DNA from: Gimesia chilikensis
Lineage (GTDB): Bacteria > Planctomycetota > Planctomycetia > Planctomycetales > Planctomycetaceae
NCBI RefSeq assembly: GCF_007744075.1
Contig: NZ_CP036266.1
Span: forward strand, 558,001 to 622,000
Direction of reading: 5' to 3'
DNA length: 64,000 bases
Made by a program: the position numbers and the translations under genes
Notes under the pieces: model-generated
What the model saw: only the letters and a program-made list of their open reading frames with translations
What the model was told of the DNA's origin: nothing
Databases searched by the model: none
In this document: positions 34,318 through 43,283 of the stretch, piece after piece
Numbering within the stretch: position 1 is the first letter of the stretch
Layout: every line of letters begins with the position of its first letter

Positions 34318-35664
34318 ATGAATACTATACAAAACCCCGGCAGCAAGGCAGACTCTAAAAGGGTCCTGATTATCGGTGGTGGTTTTGCCGGCTTGAATGC
34401 CGCGTTAGAACTGGGAGGCGTTCCCGGCGTCGAAGTGACCCTGGTTGACCGCCATAATTACCATCTGTTTCAACCATTGCTCTACCAGGTCGCCATGGCT
34501 GGCCTGAGTCCTGCAGATATCGCGACGCCCATTCGCAGCCTGCTGTCCCGCTATAAGAATACCAGTGTCCTACTGGGAGAAGCCCAGTCAATCGATCTGC
34601 CCGGCAAGAAAGTTCAGTTTGATTTTGGCGAACTGGAATACGATTACCTCGTCCTGGCCTGCGGTGCGACACACAGTTATTTTGGTCATAATGAGTGGGA
34701 AGTTTACGCTCCAGGCTTAAAGAACATCTCGCAGGCCACTGAGATTCGTAAGCGGGTTCTGTCGGCCTTTGAGCATGCAGAGCGGATTACCGACCCCGAT
34801 GAGCAGAAGAAATATCTGACGTACGTGATCGTGGGGGGCGGACCAACGGGGGTTGAGCTGGCAGGGGCGATCGGCGAGATGAGCCGATTTACCCTCTCCA
34901 AGGATTTCCGTCGCATCAATCCCAGTCATACTCGTGTGATCCTGGTCGAAGCGGGACCACGGATTCTGCCGATGTTCTCCGAAGAACAGGCGAATCGAGC
35001 AGCCCGCGACCTTGAGAACCTGGGAGTTCAGCTCTGGACTTCGTCTGTGGTAACTAACATCAACGAAGATGGCGTCGAACTGGGGAGCGAACGAATCCGG
35101 GCTGCCACTGTGCTCTGGGCGGCAGGCGTGGAAGCTTCCAAGTTGGGGCAGTCTGAGGGGATGCAGACTGATAACCGGGGCCGCGTGATGGTTGAACCAG
35201 ACCTGAGTCTGACCAATTATCCCAACGTGTTCGTTGCCGGTGACCAGGCCTGTTATACACACCAGACAGGAAAACCCTTGCCGGGTACCGCACCGGTGGC
35301 ACTGCAGCAGGGGCGATCCATCGGCAAAAATATCCGTACTGAAATCCAGGGCAAACCCCGCAGTGAGTTCCGTTTCCGCGACAAAGGACAGATGGCGACC
35401 ATCGGTCGCAGTCGAGCCATTGTCGAGATGGGAAAGTTCAAATTAGCCGGTTTCTTCGCCTGGGTGGTCTGGCTGGTCGTGCATGTTTTCTATCTGACTG
35501 GTTTCAAGAACCGGGTGCTGGTCGTTATGCAGTGGGCCTGGTCTTACCTCAGTTTTCGTCGAGGCGCGCGACTGATTGTCGGCAAGGAATGGGATCCGGA
35601 GCCGGTGCAGGAGCCGCAGCACGAACACGAAAACGAGGAAGTTCCGGTTTCGTCCGAGCACTAA
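34318..35664 (+). CDS. ndh: Type II NADH dehydrogenase (NDH-2)
   Basis: A 448-residue FAD-dependent oxidoreductase that most likely passes electrons from NADH to the quinone pool without pumping protons. The FAD-binding Rossmann motif is at the N-terminus (RVLIIGGGFAGLNAALELG), the quinone-site HNYHLFQPLLYQVA follows, the NADH-binding motif is VIVGGGPTGVELAGAI near residue 165, and NVFVAGDQA closes the FAD site. The C-terminal hydrophobic region (FFAWVVWLVVHVFYLTGF and VLVVMQWAWSYLSF) is the family's membrane-attachment segment. A His/Glu-rich tail ends the protein. A quinone-linked role fits the menaquinone genes about 12 kb away. Confidence 0.9.
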   Translation: MNTIQNPGSKADSKRVLIIGGGFAGLNAALELGGVPGVEVTLVDRHNYHLFQPLLYQVAMAGLSPADIATPIRSLLSRYKNTSVLLGEAQSIDLPGKKVQFDFGELEYDYLVLACGATHSYFGHNEWEVYAPGLKNISQATEIRKRVLSAFEHAERITDPDEQKKYLTYVIVGGGPTGVELAGAIGEMSRFTLSKDFRRINPSHTRVILVEAGPRILPMFSEEQANRAARDLENLGVQLWTSSVVTNINEDGVELGSERIRAATVLWAAGVEASKLGQSEGMQTDNRGRVMVEPDLSLTNYPNVFVAGDQACYTHQTGKPLPGTAPVALQQGRSIGKNIRTEIQGKPRSEFRFRDKGQMATIGRSRAIVEMGKFKLAGFFAWVVWLVVHVFYLTGFKNRVLVVMQWAWSYLSFRRGARLIVGKEWDPEPVQEPQHEHENEEVPVSSEH

Positions 35665-35756
35665 ACTTGTCCTGAAAAAGCCAAAACACTCGTTTTTCGT
35701 AGCACGGCGATTTATGCTGAAGGGGATGTTTCATTCCTGATTCAGCTGAGGACGCC

Positions 35757-37055
35757 ATGCCTTACCAGATTGCTCCCTTCCGCTTTGATGTCACTGTGCC
35801 GATCGGTCACTCGTTATGCGGAGGCTGGATTCCTGCCGCATCACGCATTGATTCACCGCTGGAAGCGCTGGGTTTTGTGTTGTTGACCGAGCCACAGCCT
35901 GTGGTTGTCTGCACGCTGGACTGGACGGGGCTCTGTAACGATGCCCATTTGCAGTTGCGGCAGGTACTGGCAAAAGCCGCCGGCACGACTGCAGACCGCG
36001 TGGCGGTGCAGTGCGTGCATCAACACGATGCCCCGTTTGCCTGCCTGGAGACGGACCGGATTGTGCGGGCGCAAGGTGATCTGCCACCCAACATGGATCC
36101 ACAGTTTTTTCAGACCTGTCTCCAACGGGCGGAGTCTGCGGTAAAGGAGAGTCTGAAATCACCACGTCGCCTGACGCATGTCGCTTCGGCCCAGGCAGAG
36201 GTGGAGCAAGTGGCTTCCAACAGGCGGGTGTTAAACGACCAGGGGAAGATCCTGAAGAATCGAAGTGTGGCGGCCAGTAGCGATGATATTCGTGATCTGC
36301 CGGCCGGCGTGATCGATCCCTGGTTGAAGACGGTCGCCTTTTATGATGGAAAAGAGAAAGTCGCCGCCTGCTATTACTACGCGGTGCATCCCATCAGTTA
36401 CTGTTGTACCGAGGGGCATGTAAACAGTGAGTTTGTGGGACAGGCGCGAAAGCTGAAGGCCGAGCACGATGCCCCCGATTGCCTGCACGTTTACTTCACC
36501 GGCTGTGCGGGCAATATCAATGCAGGCAAGTATAACAACAGCGATCACCACGAGAATCGGCCGGTGCTGGCGCAACGGATCTTTGCGGCGATGGAGCGGG
36601 CGTCCGCACAACTCCGTCCCGAACCGATCAAGCGGCTGCAGTGGACGACCGCTGATTTCCTGCCCCCGGTCAACCGTGCGTTTTCCATCGCTGAGCTGGA
36701 GAAACAGATCAATGATCACAGTCGGCGGGTGGTGCATCGGAACCGGCCTGCATTCACACTGGCCTGGTTGCGACGGCATGCCGCTCAGAAGCCGATTACG
36801 TTGAGCGGACTACACGTCAACCAGATTTCCATGCTGCACCTGCCGGCCGAGCCGTTCATCGAATATCAGCTGCGAACCCAGATGCTCTACCCCGAACGAT
36901 TCATGGCGGTGGCTGGCTACGGGGACGGCGGTCCCTGGTATCTGCCGACTGCGGAAGCTTACTTCCAGGGGGGCTATGAAGTCAGCGTGGCTTTCAGCGG
37001 CCCGGAAGTGGATCAGCATCTGATGCGGGGTATTAAAGATTTGATGCCGAGTTAG
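35757..37055 (+). CDS. Ceramidase-like protein (neutral/alkaline ceramidase N-terminal family)
   Basis: A 432-residue protein with the outline of the neutral/alkaline non-lysosomal ceramidase superfamily, widespread in planctomycetes. The pattern includes an N-terminal FDVTVPIGHSLCGGW, the likely metal-binding VQCVHQHDAPF (equivalent of THTHS in classical members), YYYAVHPISYCCTEGHVNSEFVG, and YFTGCAGNINAGKYNNSDHHENR. There is no signal peptide, so it is predicted to be cytoplasmic, unlike true secreted ceramidases, and the substrate may not be ceramide. It lacks the C-terminal immunoglobulin-like domain of full ceramidases. Its stop is 8 bp from the convergent DUF1501 gene. Confidence 0.65.
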   Translation: MPYQIAPFRFDVTVPIGHSLCGGWIPAASRIDSPLEALGFVLLTEPQPVVVCTLDWTGLCNDAHLQLRQVLAKAAGTTADRVAVQCVHQHDAPFACLETDRIVRAQGDLPPNMDPQFFQTCLQRAESAVKESLKSPRRLTHVASAQAEVEQVASNRRVLNDQGKILKNRSVAASSDDIRDLPAGVIDPWLKTVAFYDGKEKVAACYYYAVHPISYCCTEGHVNSEFVGQARKLKAEHDAPDCLHVYFTGCAGNINAGKYNNSDHHENRPVLAQRIFAAMERASAQLRPEPIKRLQWTTADFLPPVNRAFSIAELEKQINDHSRRVVHRNRPAFTLAWLRRHAAQKPITLSGLHVNQISMLHLPAEPFIEYQLRTQMLYPERFMAVAGYGDGGPWYLPTAEAYFQGGYEVSVAFSGPEVDQHLMRGIKDLMPS

Positions 37056-37063
37056 CCGGATAC

Positions 37064-38428
37064 TCAAATCAGCCCGGCAATCGGTTTGCCGTGCGGCAGG
37101 ATGGGAATCGGTCGTCCCTGATGGTCGACGAGGGAGCGAGAGTAATCGATGCCCAGGTGACGGTAGATCGTGGCCAGCATATCCTGTGGCGTGTGAGGAT
37201 TATGGGTCGGATATTCGGCCTTGGAGTTGGTGGCACCAACGACCTGTCCCATTTTCAGATTGCCTCCTGAGAAGAGGGCTGTATAAGCCTGGGGCCAGTG
37301 GTTGCGTCCCGTCCCTGAGCTGTTGGAAGAGAGTCTGGGAGTACGTCCGAATTCACCGACGGCGACAACCATGATTTTCTTATCCAGGCTGCGTTCGTGG
37401 ATGTCCTCAATGAGCGTGGCCAGAGCCTGATCCATGTACGGGAGACGGACCTGCATGTATTTCGCGAAATGGCCGGGGCGTCCCGCGTTGAGAATGTGAT
37501 CGTCCCAGTTCGTGAATTCCTGCCCGGTCTTCGGGGTGTTGAAGAACAGCGAGACGACACCACAGCCGGCTTCCGCCAGGCGACGGGCGAGCAGGCAACC
37601 CTGGCCCCACATGTTGCGTCCGTAGCGATCGCGCAGGCTGTCCGATTCACGGTCAATGTCGAACGAACGGGCGGCATCGGGACTGGTCAGCATCTGAAAA
37701 GCGAGGTCGCGGAATTTGTCATTGCCGTGCAGGTCTCCTGTGAGATCGAGATCGCTGCGCAGTTGATCGAACTGTTTGAGCAGCTGGCGGCGTTCGAGCA
37801 GATGCTTCCCATCCATGCCGGCCTGCAGTTTCAGGGAAGGGGGACGGTAACTGGTTGCAGAAGGCTCGGTCGATTCAAAAGGTCCGTGCTGCAGGCCCAG
37901 GTAAGTGGGCTGGACCATGTAGAACTTCGAGGGAATCGAGACATAGGGGGGCGTTCCCGCAGTGGAGAGGCCGCGGACAACACTGGTGACGGAACCGAAG
38001 TCGGGGTGTTCGCTTTTTGATTGTGAAGTGGGGTCCAGTTTCGAAGGACGTTTGCCGGTGAGAACGATGATCCCCCCATCGCTGTGGATGCCGACGTCGT
38101 GGTGCAGGGAGCGGACAAGCGAGAATTTATCTGCGATCTTAGCCTGTCGCGGAAAGAGCTCGCAGAGATCCATTCCCGGAACATTCGTGGAGATCGGATT
38201 AAAGAGGGAGCGGTAATCCGAAGGGGCGTCGGGTTTGAGGTCGTAGGTTTCCAGTTGCGAGGGACCGCCATGCAGGAAGAGCAGGATGACGGATGTTTCC
38301 GGTCGGATCGGGGCGGCTTCACTGCGGAGAGACAGCAGTTGCGGGAGTGATAGCCCGCTCAGCGCGAGTGAGCCGATGCGCATAAACTCGCGTCGGTTCA
38401 CCGGTCCACTGCAGTAATTGCCCGTCAT
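37064..38428 (-). CDS. DUF1501 protein (Tat-exported), solitary copy
   Basis: A second DUF1501 protein, 454 residues, with a twin-arginine signal (VNRREFMRIGSLALSGLSLPQLLSL). Domain landmarks are VILLFLHGGPSQLETYDLKPDAP, LCELFPRQAKIADKFSLVRSLHHDVGIHSDGG, GVVSLFFNTPKTGQEFTNWDDH, IMVVAVGEFGRTPRL, GRNHWPQAYTALFSGGNL and TPQDMLATIYRHLGIDYSRS. It differs from the other DUF1501 protein here in having no DUF1549/DUF1553 gene beside it; its neighbours are a ceramidase-like gene (convergent) and a metal ABC permease (same strand, about 120 bp beyond its start). Function is unproven. Confidence 0.9.
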   Translation of the reverse strand: MTGNYCSGPVNRREFMRIGSLALSGLSLPQLLSLRSEAAPIRPETSVILLFLHGGPSQLETYDLKPDAPSDYRSLFNPISTNVPGMDLCELFPRQAKIADKFSLVRSLHHDVGIHSDGGIIVLTGKRPSKLDPTSQSKSEHPDFGSVTSVVRGLSTAGTPPYVSIPSKFYMVQPTYLGLQHGPFESTEPSATSYRPPSLKLQAGMDGKHLLERRQLLKQFDQLRSDLDLTGDLHGNDKFRDLAFQMLTSPDAARSFDIDRESDSLRDRYGRNMWGQGCLLARRLAEAGCGVVSLFFNTPKTGQEFTNWDDHILNAGRPGHFAKYMQVRLPYMDQALATLIEDIHERSLDKKIMVVAVGEFGRTPRLSSNSSGTGRNHWPQAYTALFSGGNLKMGQVVGATNSKAEYPTHNPHTPQDMLATIYRHLGIDYSRSLVDHQGRPIPILPHGKPIAGLI

Positions 38429-38550
38429 TTGATTTTATCCCGCTCTGGAGCACCCGATGACGCACTCGGGTGGAACTTTGAAATATCAATGAATGATTAT
38501 ATGTGTGCGGCTTGGAAAATGCCAGAGGAACCTGTCGGGGAGGACCTGAA

Positions 38551-39879
38551 TCAGGGAGCGTGCTCTTCGGGAGGGATCGGACGGCCGTGGGGATCCTGGT
38601 CAGTATCGAGGGTATCGGCGTTGAGGCGGTCGCGGAGTTCCCGGTCGGTGAAATGCTCGAGCTGTTCGGCCTGGCGGTGAATCGTTTCCGTCGACATGCC
38701 GGCGTGTTCGACGAGGTAGTGTTCCCAGAGTCGATGCGAGCGGACGAGCTGCCGAGCCCGGTCGCGACCGGTATCGGTCAGGGTGTAGGTTCCGTTGGCG
38801 TGTACGAGCTGGCTGTGCCGCACGAGGTAGCCGAGTGTCAGGCTGGTGGGCAACGGTCGGGAAAAGAGGATGTCTCGCAGGTAGAGGGCATCGGGCCTGA
38901 GTTCAGGATCCCGTTCTTCGATGCGGTACATCAGGGCGACGATGTCATCCGCGAGAATCTGCCAGGCCAGAAACTGGCGTCTCAGGAAGACGATGACCAC
39001 GCCATGTCGAGGGCCGAACAGGGCGGCGATGATAAACAGTAGACCTGCGGCGACCGCCATCATGCCGGCTGTCGAAGTACTCTGAAAACCAAACCAGTAG
39101 GGGACGGTAATGGCACTGATGTGCCCGATGATGGCGGAGAGCATCGCCAGCAGTACACTGAGGACCAGCATGACTCCCAGTCGATCGGTGAGCATATAAG
39201 CGGCCGCAGGGGGTACCACGAACATGGCGACGACCAGAATATTGCCGACTGCTTCAAAGCTGGCGACCGCGGTGATCGCGACCAGAGTCATCAGCGCGTA
39301 ATGAATGAACGTTGCATTGAAGCCTGTGGTCGTAGCCAGGGCCGGGTCGAAAGAACTGAGCTTGAGCTCTTTGAGAAACAGGATGACAAACAGCAGGTTG
39401 ATCAGCAGTACGATGGAGAGGACAAAGACCACGCGGGGGATTTCCCAGCCGGCGACCAGGACGGTGTCGGCGGGAGTGAGTTCGATCGCTCCATAAAGGA
39501 CGCAACCCGGATCGAGATCCACACGATCGGCTGCCTGGACAATCATCACCAGCCCCAGGGCAAACAGGGAGGTGAAGACGACGCCCATCGAGGCACCTTC
39601 ATCCACTTTTCCAAAGCCGCGAATCCACTCCGTGAACAGCGCAGTCAAAATGCCGGCAATAACAGCACCGACAAACATGGGCAGGCTGCTGCGGGAGTCA
39701 CTGATTAAGAAGGCTGCGGCCAGACCCGGCAAGATGGCGTGCGTGATCGCATCGCCGAGCATGCTCATTTTACGGAGCACAAGAAAGTTACCCAGCAGGG
39801 CCGTTGCGGCAGCACACAACATGCCCGCGACGATGATCCAGCCATCCAGTGCCCAGCTCCATTGTGCGAGTCCGCCCAT
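38551..39879 (-). CDS. Metal ABC permease fused to a DtxR/MntR-like domain (second permease)
   Basis: Residues ~1-290 are an ABC-3 family permease for Mn/Zn/Fe uptake with about eight membrane helices (MLGDAITHAILPGLAAAFL, VGNILVVAMFVVPPAAAYML). Residues ~309-442 form a C-terminal DtxR/MntR-type repressor domain: helix 1 (LADDIVALMYRIEE), a winged-helix (LGYLVRHSQLVHANGTYTLTDTG), the dimer helix (RSHRLWEHYLVEHAG) and IHRQAEQLEHFTD, ending in PHGRPIPPEE. Aligned to DtxR, ligand positions are H382, E386, H401, E405 (Cys in DtxR, Glu in MntR), E408 and H409, with Asp near 312. Spacing matches DtxR. The gene is the last of a four-gene operon and overlaps the end of the first permease by one base. 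Such a fusion is known from chlamydial YtgCR. Confidence 0.9.
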   Translation of the reverse strand: MGGLAQWSWALDGWIIVAGMLCAAATALLGNFLVLRKMSMLGDAITHAILPGLAAAFLISDSRSSLPMFVGAVIAGILTALFTEWIRGFGKVDEGASMGVVFTSLFALGLVMIVQAADRVDLDPGCVLYGAIELTPADTVLVAGWEIPRVVFVLSIVLLINLLFVILFLKELKLSSFDPALATTTGFNATFIHYALMTLVAITAVASFEAVGNILVVAMFVVPPAAAYMLTDRLGVMLVLSVLLAMLSAIIGHISAITVPYWFGFQSTSTAGMMAVAAGLLFIIAALFGPRHGVVIVFLRRQFLAWQILADDIVALMYRIEERDPELRPDALYLRDILFSRPLPTSLTLGYLVRHSQLVHANGTYTLTDTGRDRARQLVRSHRLWEHYLVEHAGMSTETIHRQAEQLEHFTDRELRDRLNADTLDTDQDPHGRPIPPEEHAP

Positions 39880-41381
39880 CAGGTGGTCCTCCTGAAAGTG
39901 GGGGTACTCAGTGATTGAGGCAGATCTATATCATGCGGACTCTGCAGAATCCCTTCCGTCGACTGGCGGACCAGCAGGGATTCCAGTTCAGCGATCACTT
40001 CCGGTTCGAGAACGTGCTCAATCGCGTCGGCATCCTGATCGACTTTACTGGAAGCGACGTCTGCGTAGGTAATCAGGTAGAGTTCCCAGAGGCGATGCTC
40101 GTGCACAACACGGGCGGCTTCTTTCAATCCAGAGAGTGTCAGTTGCACGCGATTGTCTGAGAGTAACGTCACCAGACGTTCGTCCTGGGCACTGCGAATG
40201 ATTTTCTTGAGGGCAGGCAGGGACCAACTCCGCAGCTGCTCCAGGGCAGAGAGTGAGACCGGTGGTGCACTGTCAGTCACCCCGATCGGGAGTTGCTGAT
40301 GTGCTTCGAGGTATTCATAAAGGCCGCGCAACAGGTGCTGGCGATTGACCTTGGTATTCAGTTCATAACGACGGTACTTGCGAACCAGGATCCCACGGGG
40401 AACGCCAAAAATCATACTGAACAGGAACATGGCGGTCGCGACGAGAACGATCATTGCCCCGGAGGGGAGATTGGGGAAAATCGCACTCATGCCCGAACCA
40501 ATCATCCCGCTCAAAGCTCCCAGCACCACCGCGACCACTGTCAGCCAGAACATTTTTTCTGTCCAGAAACGTGCGGCTGCAGGGGGAATTACGAGCAGAG
40601 AGATCATCAGGATCAGACCCACCGCCTGCAGACCGATGATTGTCACGATCACAACCAGTCCCATGAGGAGTGTGTCGAGCAGCACTACCGGAAAGCCTCG
40701 CGAATCGGCGAAGCCTTCATCGAAACACAGCAGTGTCAGTTCCTTATACAGCAGTAAGGCCACGAGTACACAAGTCAGACCCGCACCGCCGATCAACCAG
40801 GCATCGCTGGCGATCATGGAAGCGGTTTTTCCATAGATGAATGATTCAAGGCCGGCGGCGTGCCCGGTCTGCATCTGCTGTACGATATTGAGCAGCGCGA
40901 TTCCCGCGCCGAAGAAGACGCTGAGTACGATGCCGAGGGCCGCATCTTCCTTGAGTCGGGTCAGGTTGCGAATCATCAGGATACCAGCAATTCCAAAGAG
41001 ACCACTGATGGCTGCTCCGGTTAACAGAAGAGGCAGCGACTTACCATTGAGCCCCAGGGTGCTGCCGATGATGAAGGCGATCGCGATGCCGGGAAGTGTC
41101 GCATGGCTGAGGGCGTCACCCATCAGGGCGCGTTTGCGAAGCAGGGCGAAGCTGCCGATCATGCCAGCGGACATTCCCAGGAGCGTCGTACCCAGGATGA
41201 CAACCCGGGTGTTATAGTCCTGCATGAAGAAGACGCGTCGCCAGTCTTCCCAGGCAGGCCATTCAATACTGCGATCGGTGATGGACCGCTGTGTCTGAAT
41301 GGACTTGCCTTCGGCAGCCAGGAGAACCTGGCCGGGACTCAGCAGGAGCAGCAGAATCAGCATCCGCGCGCTGAGATTCAT
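39879..41381 (-). CDS. Metal ABC permease fused to a DtxR/MntR-like domain (first permease)
   Basis: A 500-residue relative of the second permease. It starts with a hydrophobic segment (MLILLLLLSPGQVLLAA) and a short extracytoplasmic stretch, then the ABC-3 permease core (GDALSHATLPGIAIAFI, QAVGLILMISLLVIPPAAARFW). Residues ~340-470 resemble a DtxR/MntR domain: QHLLRGLYEYLEA helix, helix-turn-helix region around SLPALKKIIRSAQDERLV, and HEHRLWELYLITYAD followed by VDQDADAIEHVLEPEV. Aligned ligand positions are H429, E433, D448, D452, E455 and H456, with Asp replacing His98/Cys102 of DtxR. It overlaps the ATPase gene by 4 bp, so translation is probably coupled. Together with the second permease it would form the membrane channel. 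Confidence 0.88.
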   Translation of the reverse strand: MNLSARMLILLLLLSPGQVLLAAEGKSIQTQRSITDRSIEWPAWEDWRRVFFMQDYNTRVVILGTTLLGMSAGMIGSFALLRKRALMGDALSHATLPGIAIAFIIGSTLGLNGKSLPLLLTGAAISGLFGIAGILMIRNLTRLKEDAALGIVLSVFFGAGIALLNIVQQMQTGHAAGLESFIYGKTASMIASDAWLIGGAGLTCVLVALLLYKELTLLCFDEGFADSRGFPVVLLDTLLMGLVVIVTIIGLQAVGLILMISLLVIPPAAARFWTEKMFWLTVVAVVLGALSGMIGSGMSAIFPNLPSGAMIVLVATAMFLFSMIFGVPRGILVRKYRRYELNTKVNRQHLLRGLYEYLEAHQQLPIGVTDSAPPVSLSALEQLRSWSLPALKKIIRSAQDERLVTLLSDNRVQLTLSGLKEAARVVHEHRLWELYLITYADVASSKVDQDADAIEHVLEPEVIAELESLLVRQSTEGILQSPHDIDLPQSLSTPTFRRTT

Positions 41382-42211
41382 AGCGACTGCTCCCTGCGGC
41401 GCATCGTTTCGGTGGCTTCTTCCAGCAGAGTGAGACGGCCGCCATAAGTTTTCTGCAGGTTCTCCGGAGTGAAGACCTGCTCGGTCGGACCGTGATCGAT
41501 GACACGCATGTTGAGCAGAATGACGTAGTCAAAATACTCGGGGACGGTCTGCAGGTCGTGATGAATCACGAGGGCCGTTTTGCCGGCCTGTTTCATTTCC
41601 TGCAGGATTTTTACAATGGCTTTTTCGGTGGCGGCATCGACGGCGGCGAACGGTTCGTCCATCAAATACAGATCGGCATCCTGAACCAGCGCACGGGCGA
41701 GGAAGGTCCGCTGCTGCTGTCCGCCGGAGAGTTGGCTGATCTGTCGCCGGGCATAGTCTGCGATCCCCACGCGTTCGAGGGCATCCAGTGCGCGTTCGCG
41801 ATGTTTCTTGCGGACAGGCAGGCACCAGCCGATCTCGCTGTAGAGTCCCATCGTGACAACATCGAGAGCATCGACGGGAAAATCCCAGTCAACGCTTTCC
41901 CGCTGAGGCACGTAGCCCACGCGGTGCCGGTTTTTCTGATATGGTTTACCGAAGATGTTGACGCGGCCCGAGGCTCTGGGAATCAGTTCCATGATGGCTT
42001 TGATGAGCGTACTTTTGCCTGCTCCGTTCGGACCAATGATTCCGACCAGTTTCCCCGGCGGAATATCGAAGCTGACATCCCAGATCACAGGTTTCCGGTG
42101 ATACGCGACCGTCAGGTCATACACGGAGAGGGGGATCTCAGCAGGTGACAAATCGGTCTGCGTGATCGGACTCTGGTTTTCGGTTGAATTCGTCGAACTG
42201 GATTGATTCAT
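41378..42211 (-). CDS. Metal ABC transporter ATP-binding protein
   Basis: A 277-residue ATPase of the MntB/ZnuC/TroB type that powers metal import. All ABC motifs are present: Walker A GPNGAGKST, Q-loop VPQRESVDWDFPVDALDVVTMGLY (typical of this subfamily), signature LSGGQQQRTFLARAL, Walker B LYLMDEPF and the switch histidine in ALVIHHDLQTVPEYFDYVILL. It sits between the solute-binding lipoprotein and the first permease, overlapping the permease by 4 bp. The start ATG at 42211 is 38 bp after the lipoprotein stop. Confidence 0.95.
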   Translation of the reverse strand: MNQSSSTNSTENQSPITQTDLSPAEIPLSVYDLTVAYHRKPVIWDVSFDIPPGKLVGIIGPNGAGKSTLIKAIMELIPRASGRVNIFGKPYQKNRHRVGYVPQRESVDWDFPVDALDVVTMGLYSEIGWCLPVRKKHRERALDALERVGIADYARRQISQLSGGQQQRTFLARALVQDADLYLMDEPFAAVDAATEKAIVKILQEMKQAGKTALVIHHDLQTVPEYFDYVILLNMRVIDHGPTEQVFTPENLQKTYGGRLTLLEEATETMRRREQSL

Positions 42212-42249
42212 GTTGGCTCTGAAGAAAAGTAGAGACTGAGCTGTGTTTC

Positions 42250-43239
42250 TCAGGGAGTGAGTTTGTCCTGCATGCCTTTTTCCGGGGCAGTGCCTCCCAG
42301 CGCCCGGGCCACGATGGTGATGTTGTGGTCGAGCATACCGAGATACGTTCCTTCGTATGTTCCCGGTTCACCCATGGCATCTGAGAACAGTTCTCCTCCG
42401 ATTTCGATCTGATGCCCCTGCGCGCGGGATCCTTCAATCAGAGCGGTAATATTCTTTTTAGAGACACTGCTTTCCACGAAGACCGCTTTGATTTTTTTCT
42501 TCACCAGCAGATCGACGAGTTCGTTAATCCGTTTCAGACCAGCTTCTGATTCGGTGGAGATGCCCTGTACGCCTTGAACATCGAGTCCATAAGCTCGGCC
42601 GAAATAATTGAAAGCATCATGAGAGGTGATCAATGTGCGGCTGTCTTCCGGGATTGATTTCAATGTTTCCAGGCCGTACTTGTGCAGTTGCTCCAGTTTC
42701 TGTTTATAGGAAGCAGCATTCTTCTCATAGACATCCGCGTGTTGCGGGTCGTATTGGGAGAGGGCGTCTTTAACGGCGTCAACACATTGAGACCAGGCAG
42801 AGACATCCATCCAGACATGGGGGTCGTAGTGGCCGTTAAAATCATCCGGTTCCAGAAGCGTTTTTTCGTTGATCAGTTCGGTCACCGCATAGACCGGTTT
42901 ATTGCGCGAGACCTTGATCAGGGTGTCGGTCATTTTGCCTTCGAGCATCAGACCGGAATAGAAGACAACATCTGCGTTCATAATCGCCACCACATCATCG
43001 CGACTTGCTTTATGCATGTGGGGGTCGACGCCGGTACCCATGATCTGTTTCACGTCGACATATTCCTGTCCCACATTTTTAACAAGATCGGCGACCATCC
43101 CTACGGTTGCTGCGACAGGGATCGGGTACTGGATATTGGCTCCGGATTCCTTGTTTTTAGTCTGGGGCGTCGAATTATCCTGCGACTGACAGCCGACCAG
43201 GCCGATTAACACCAGGGTGAAAGCGAAGAGCTTTCTCAT
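42250..43239 (-). CDS. Metal-binding lipoprotein of the ABC transporter (TroA/ZnuA/YtgA-like)
   Basis: The solute-binding component (329 residues), a lipoprotein by its N-terminus (MRKLFAFTLVLIGLVGCQSQ). Likely metal ligands fit the TroA fold: His74 in GTGVDPHMHKAS, His141 in HYDPHVWMDV, His207 in TLITSHDAFNYF, plus a late acid such as that in GGELFSDAMG. A His at the third position is the zinc/TroA-type signature; manganese-specific relatives usually have Glu there, so Mn, Zn or Fe cannot be separated by eye. It is the first gene of the operon and follows a strong predicted promoter with a palindromic operator. Confidence 0.92.
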   Translation of the reverse strand: MRKLFAFTLVLIGLVGCQSQDNSTPQTKNKESGANIQYPIPVAATVGMVADLVKNVGQEYVDVKQIMGTGVDPHMHKASRDDVVAIMNADVVFYSGLMLEGKMTDTLIKVSRNKPVYAVTELINEKTLLEPDDFNGHYDPHVWMDVSAWSQCVDAVKDALSQYDPQHADVYEKNAASYKQKLEQLHKYGLETLKSIPEDSRTLITSHDAFNYFGRAYGLDVQGVQGISTESEAGLKRINELVDLLVKKKIKAVFVESSVSKKNITALIEGSRAQGHQIEIGGELFSDAMGEPGTYEGTYLGMLDHNITIVARALGGTAPEKGMQDKLTP

Positions 43240-43283
43240 GATAAAGTATGCTCCGGTAAGGGTTTAGTGCGTGCGGAGTGCTT

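Noticed and set aside
39121..39708. 195-codon plus-strand frame rich in Asp, Gln and His
   Set aside because: Antisense to membrane helices of the second permease, which gives exactly this composition.
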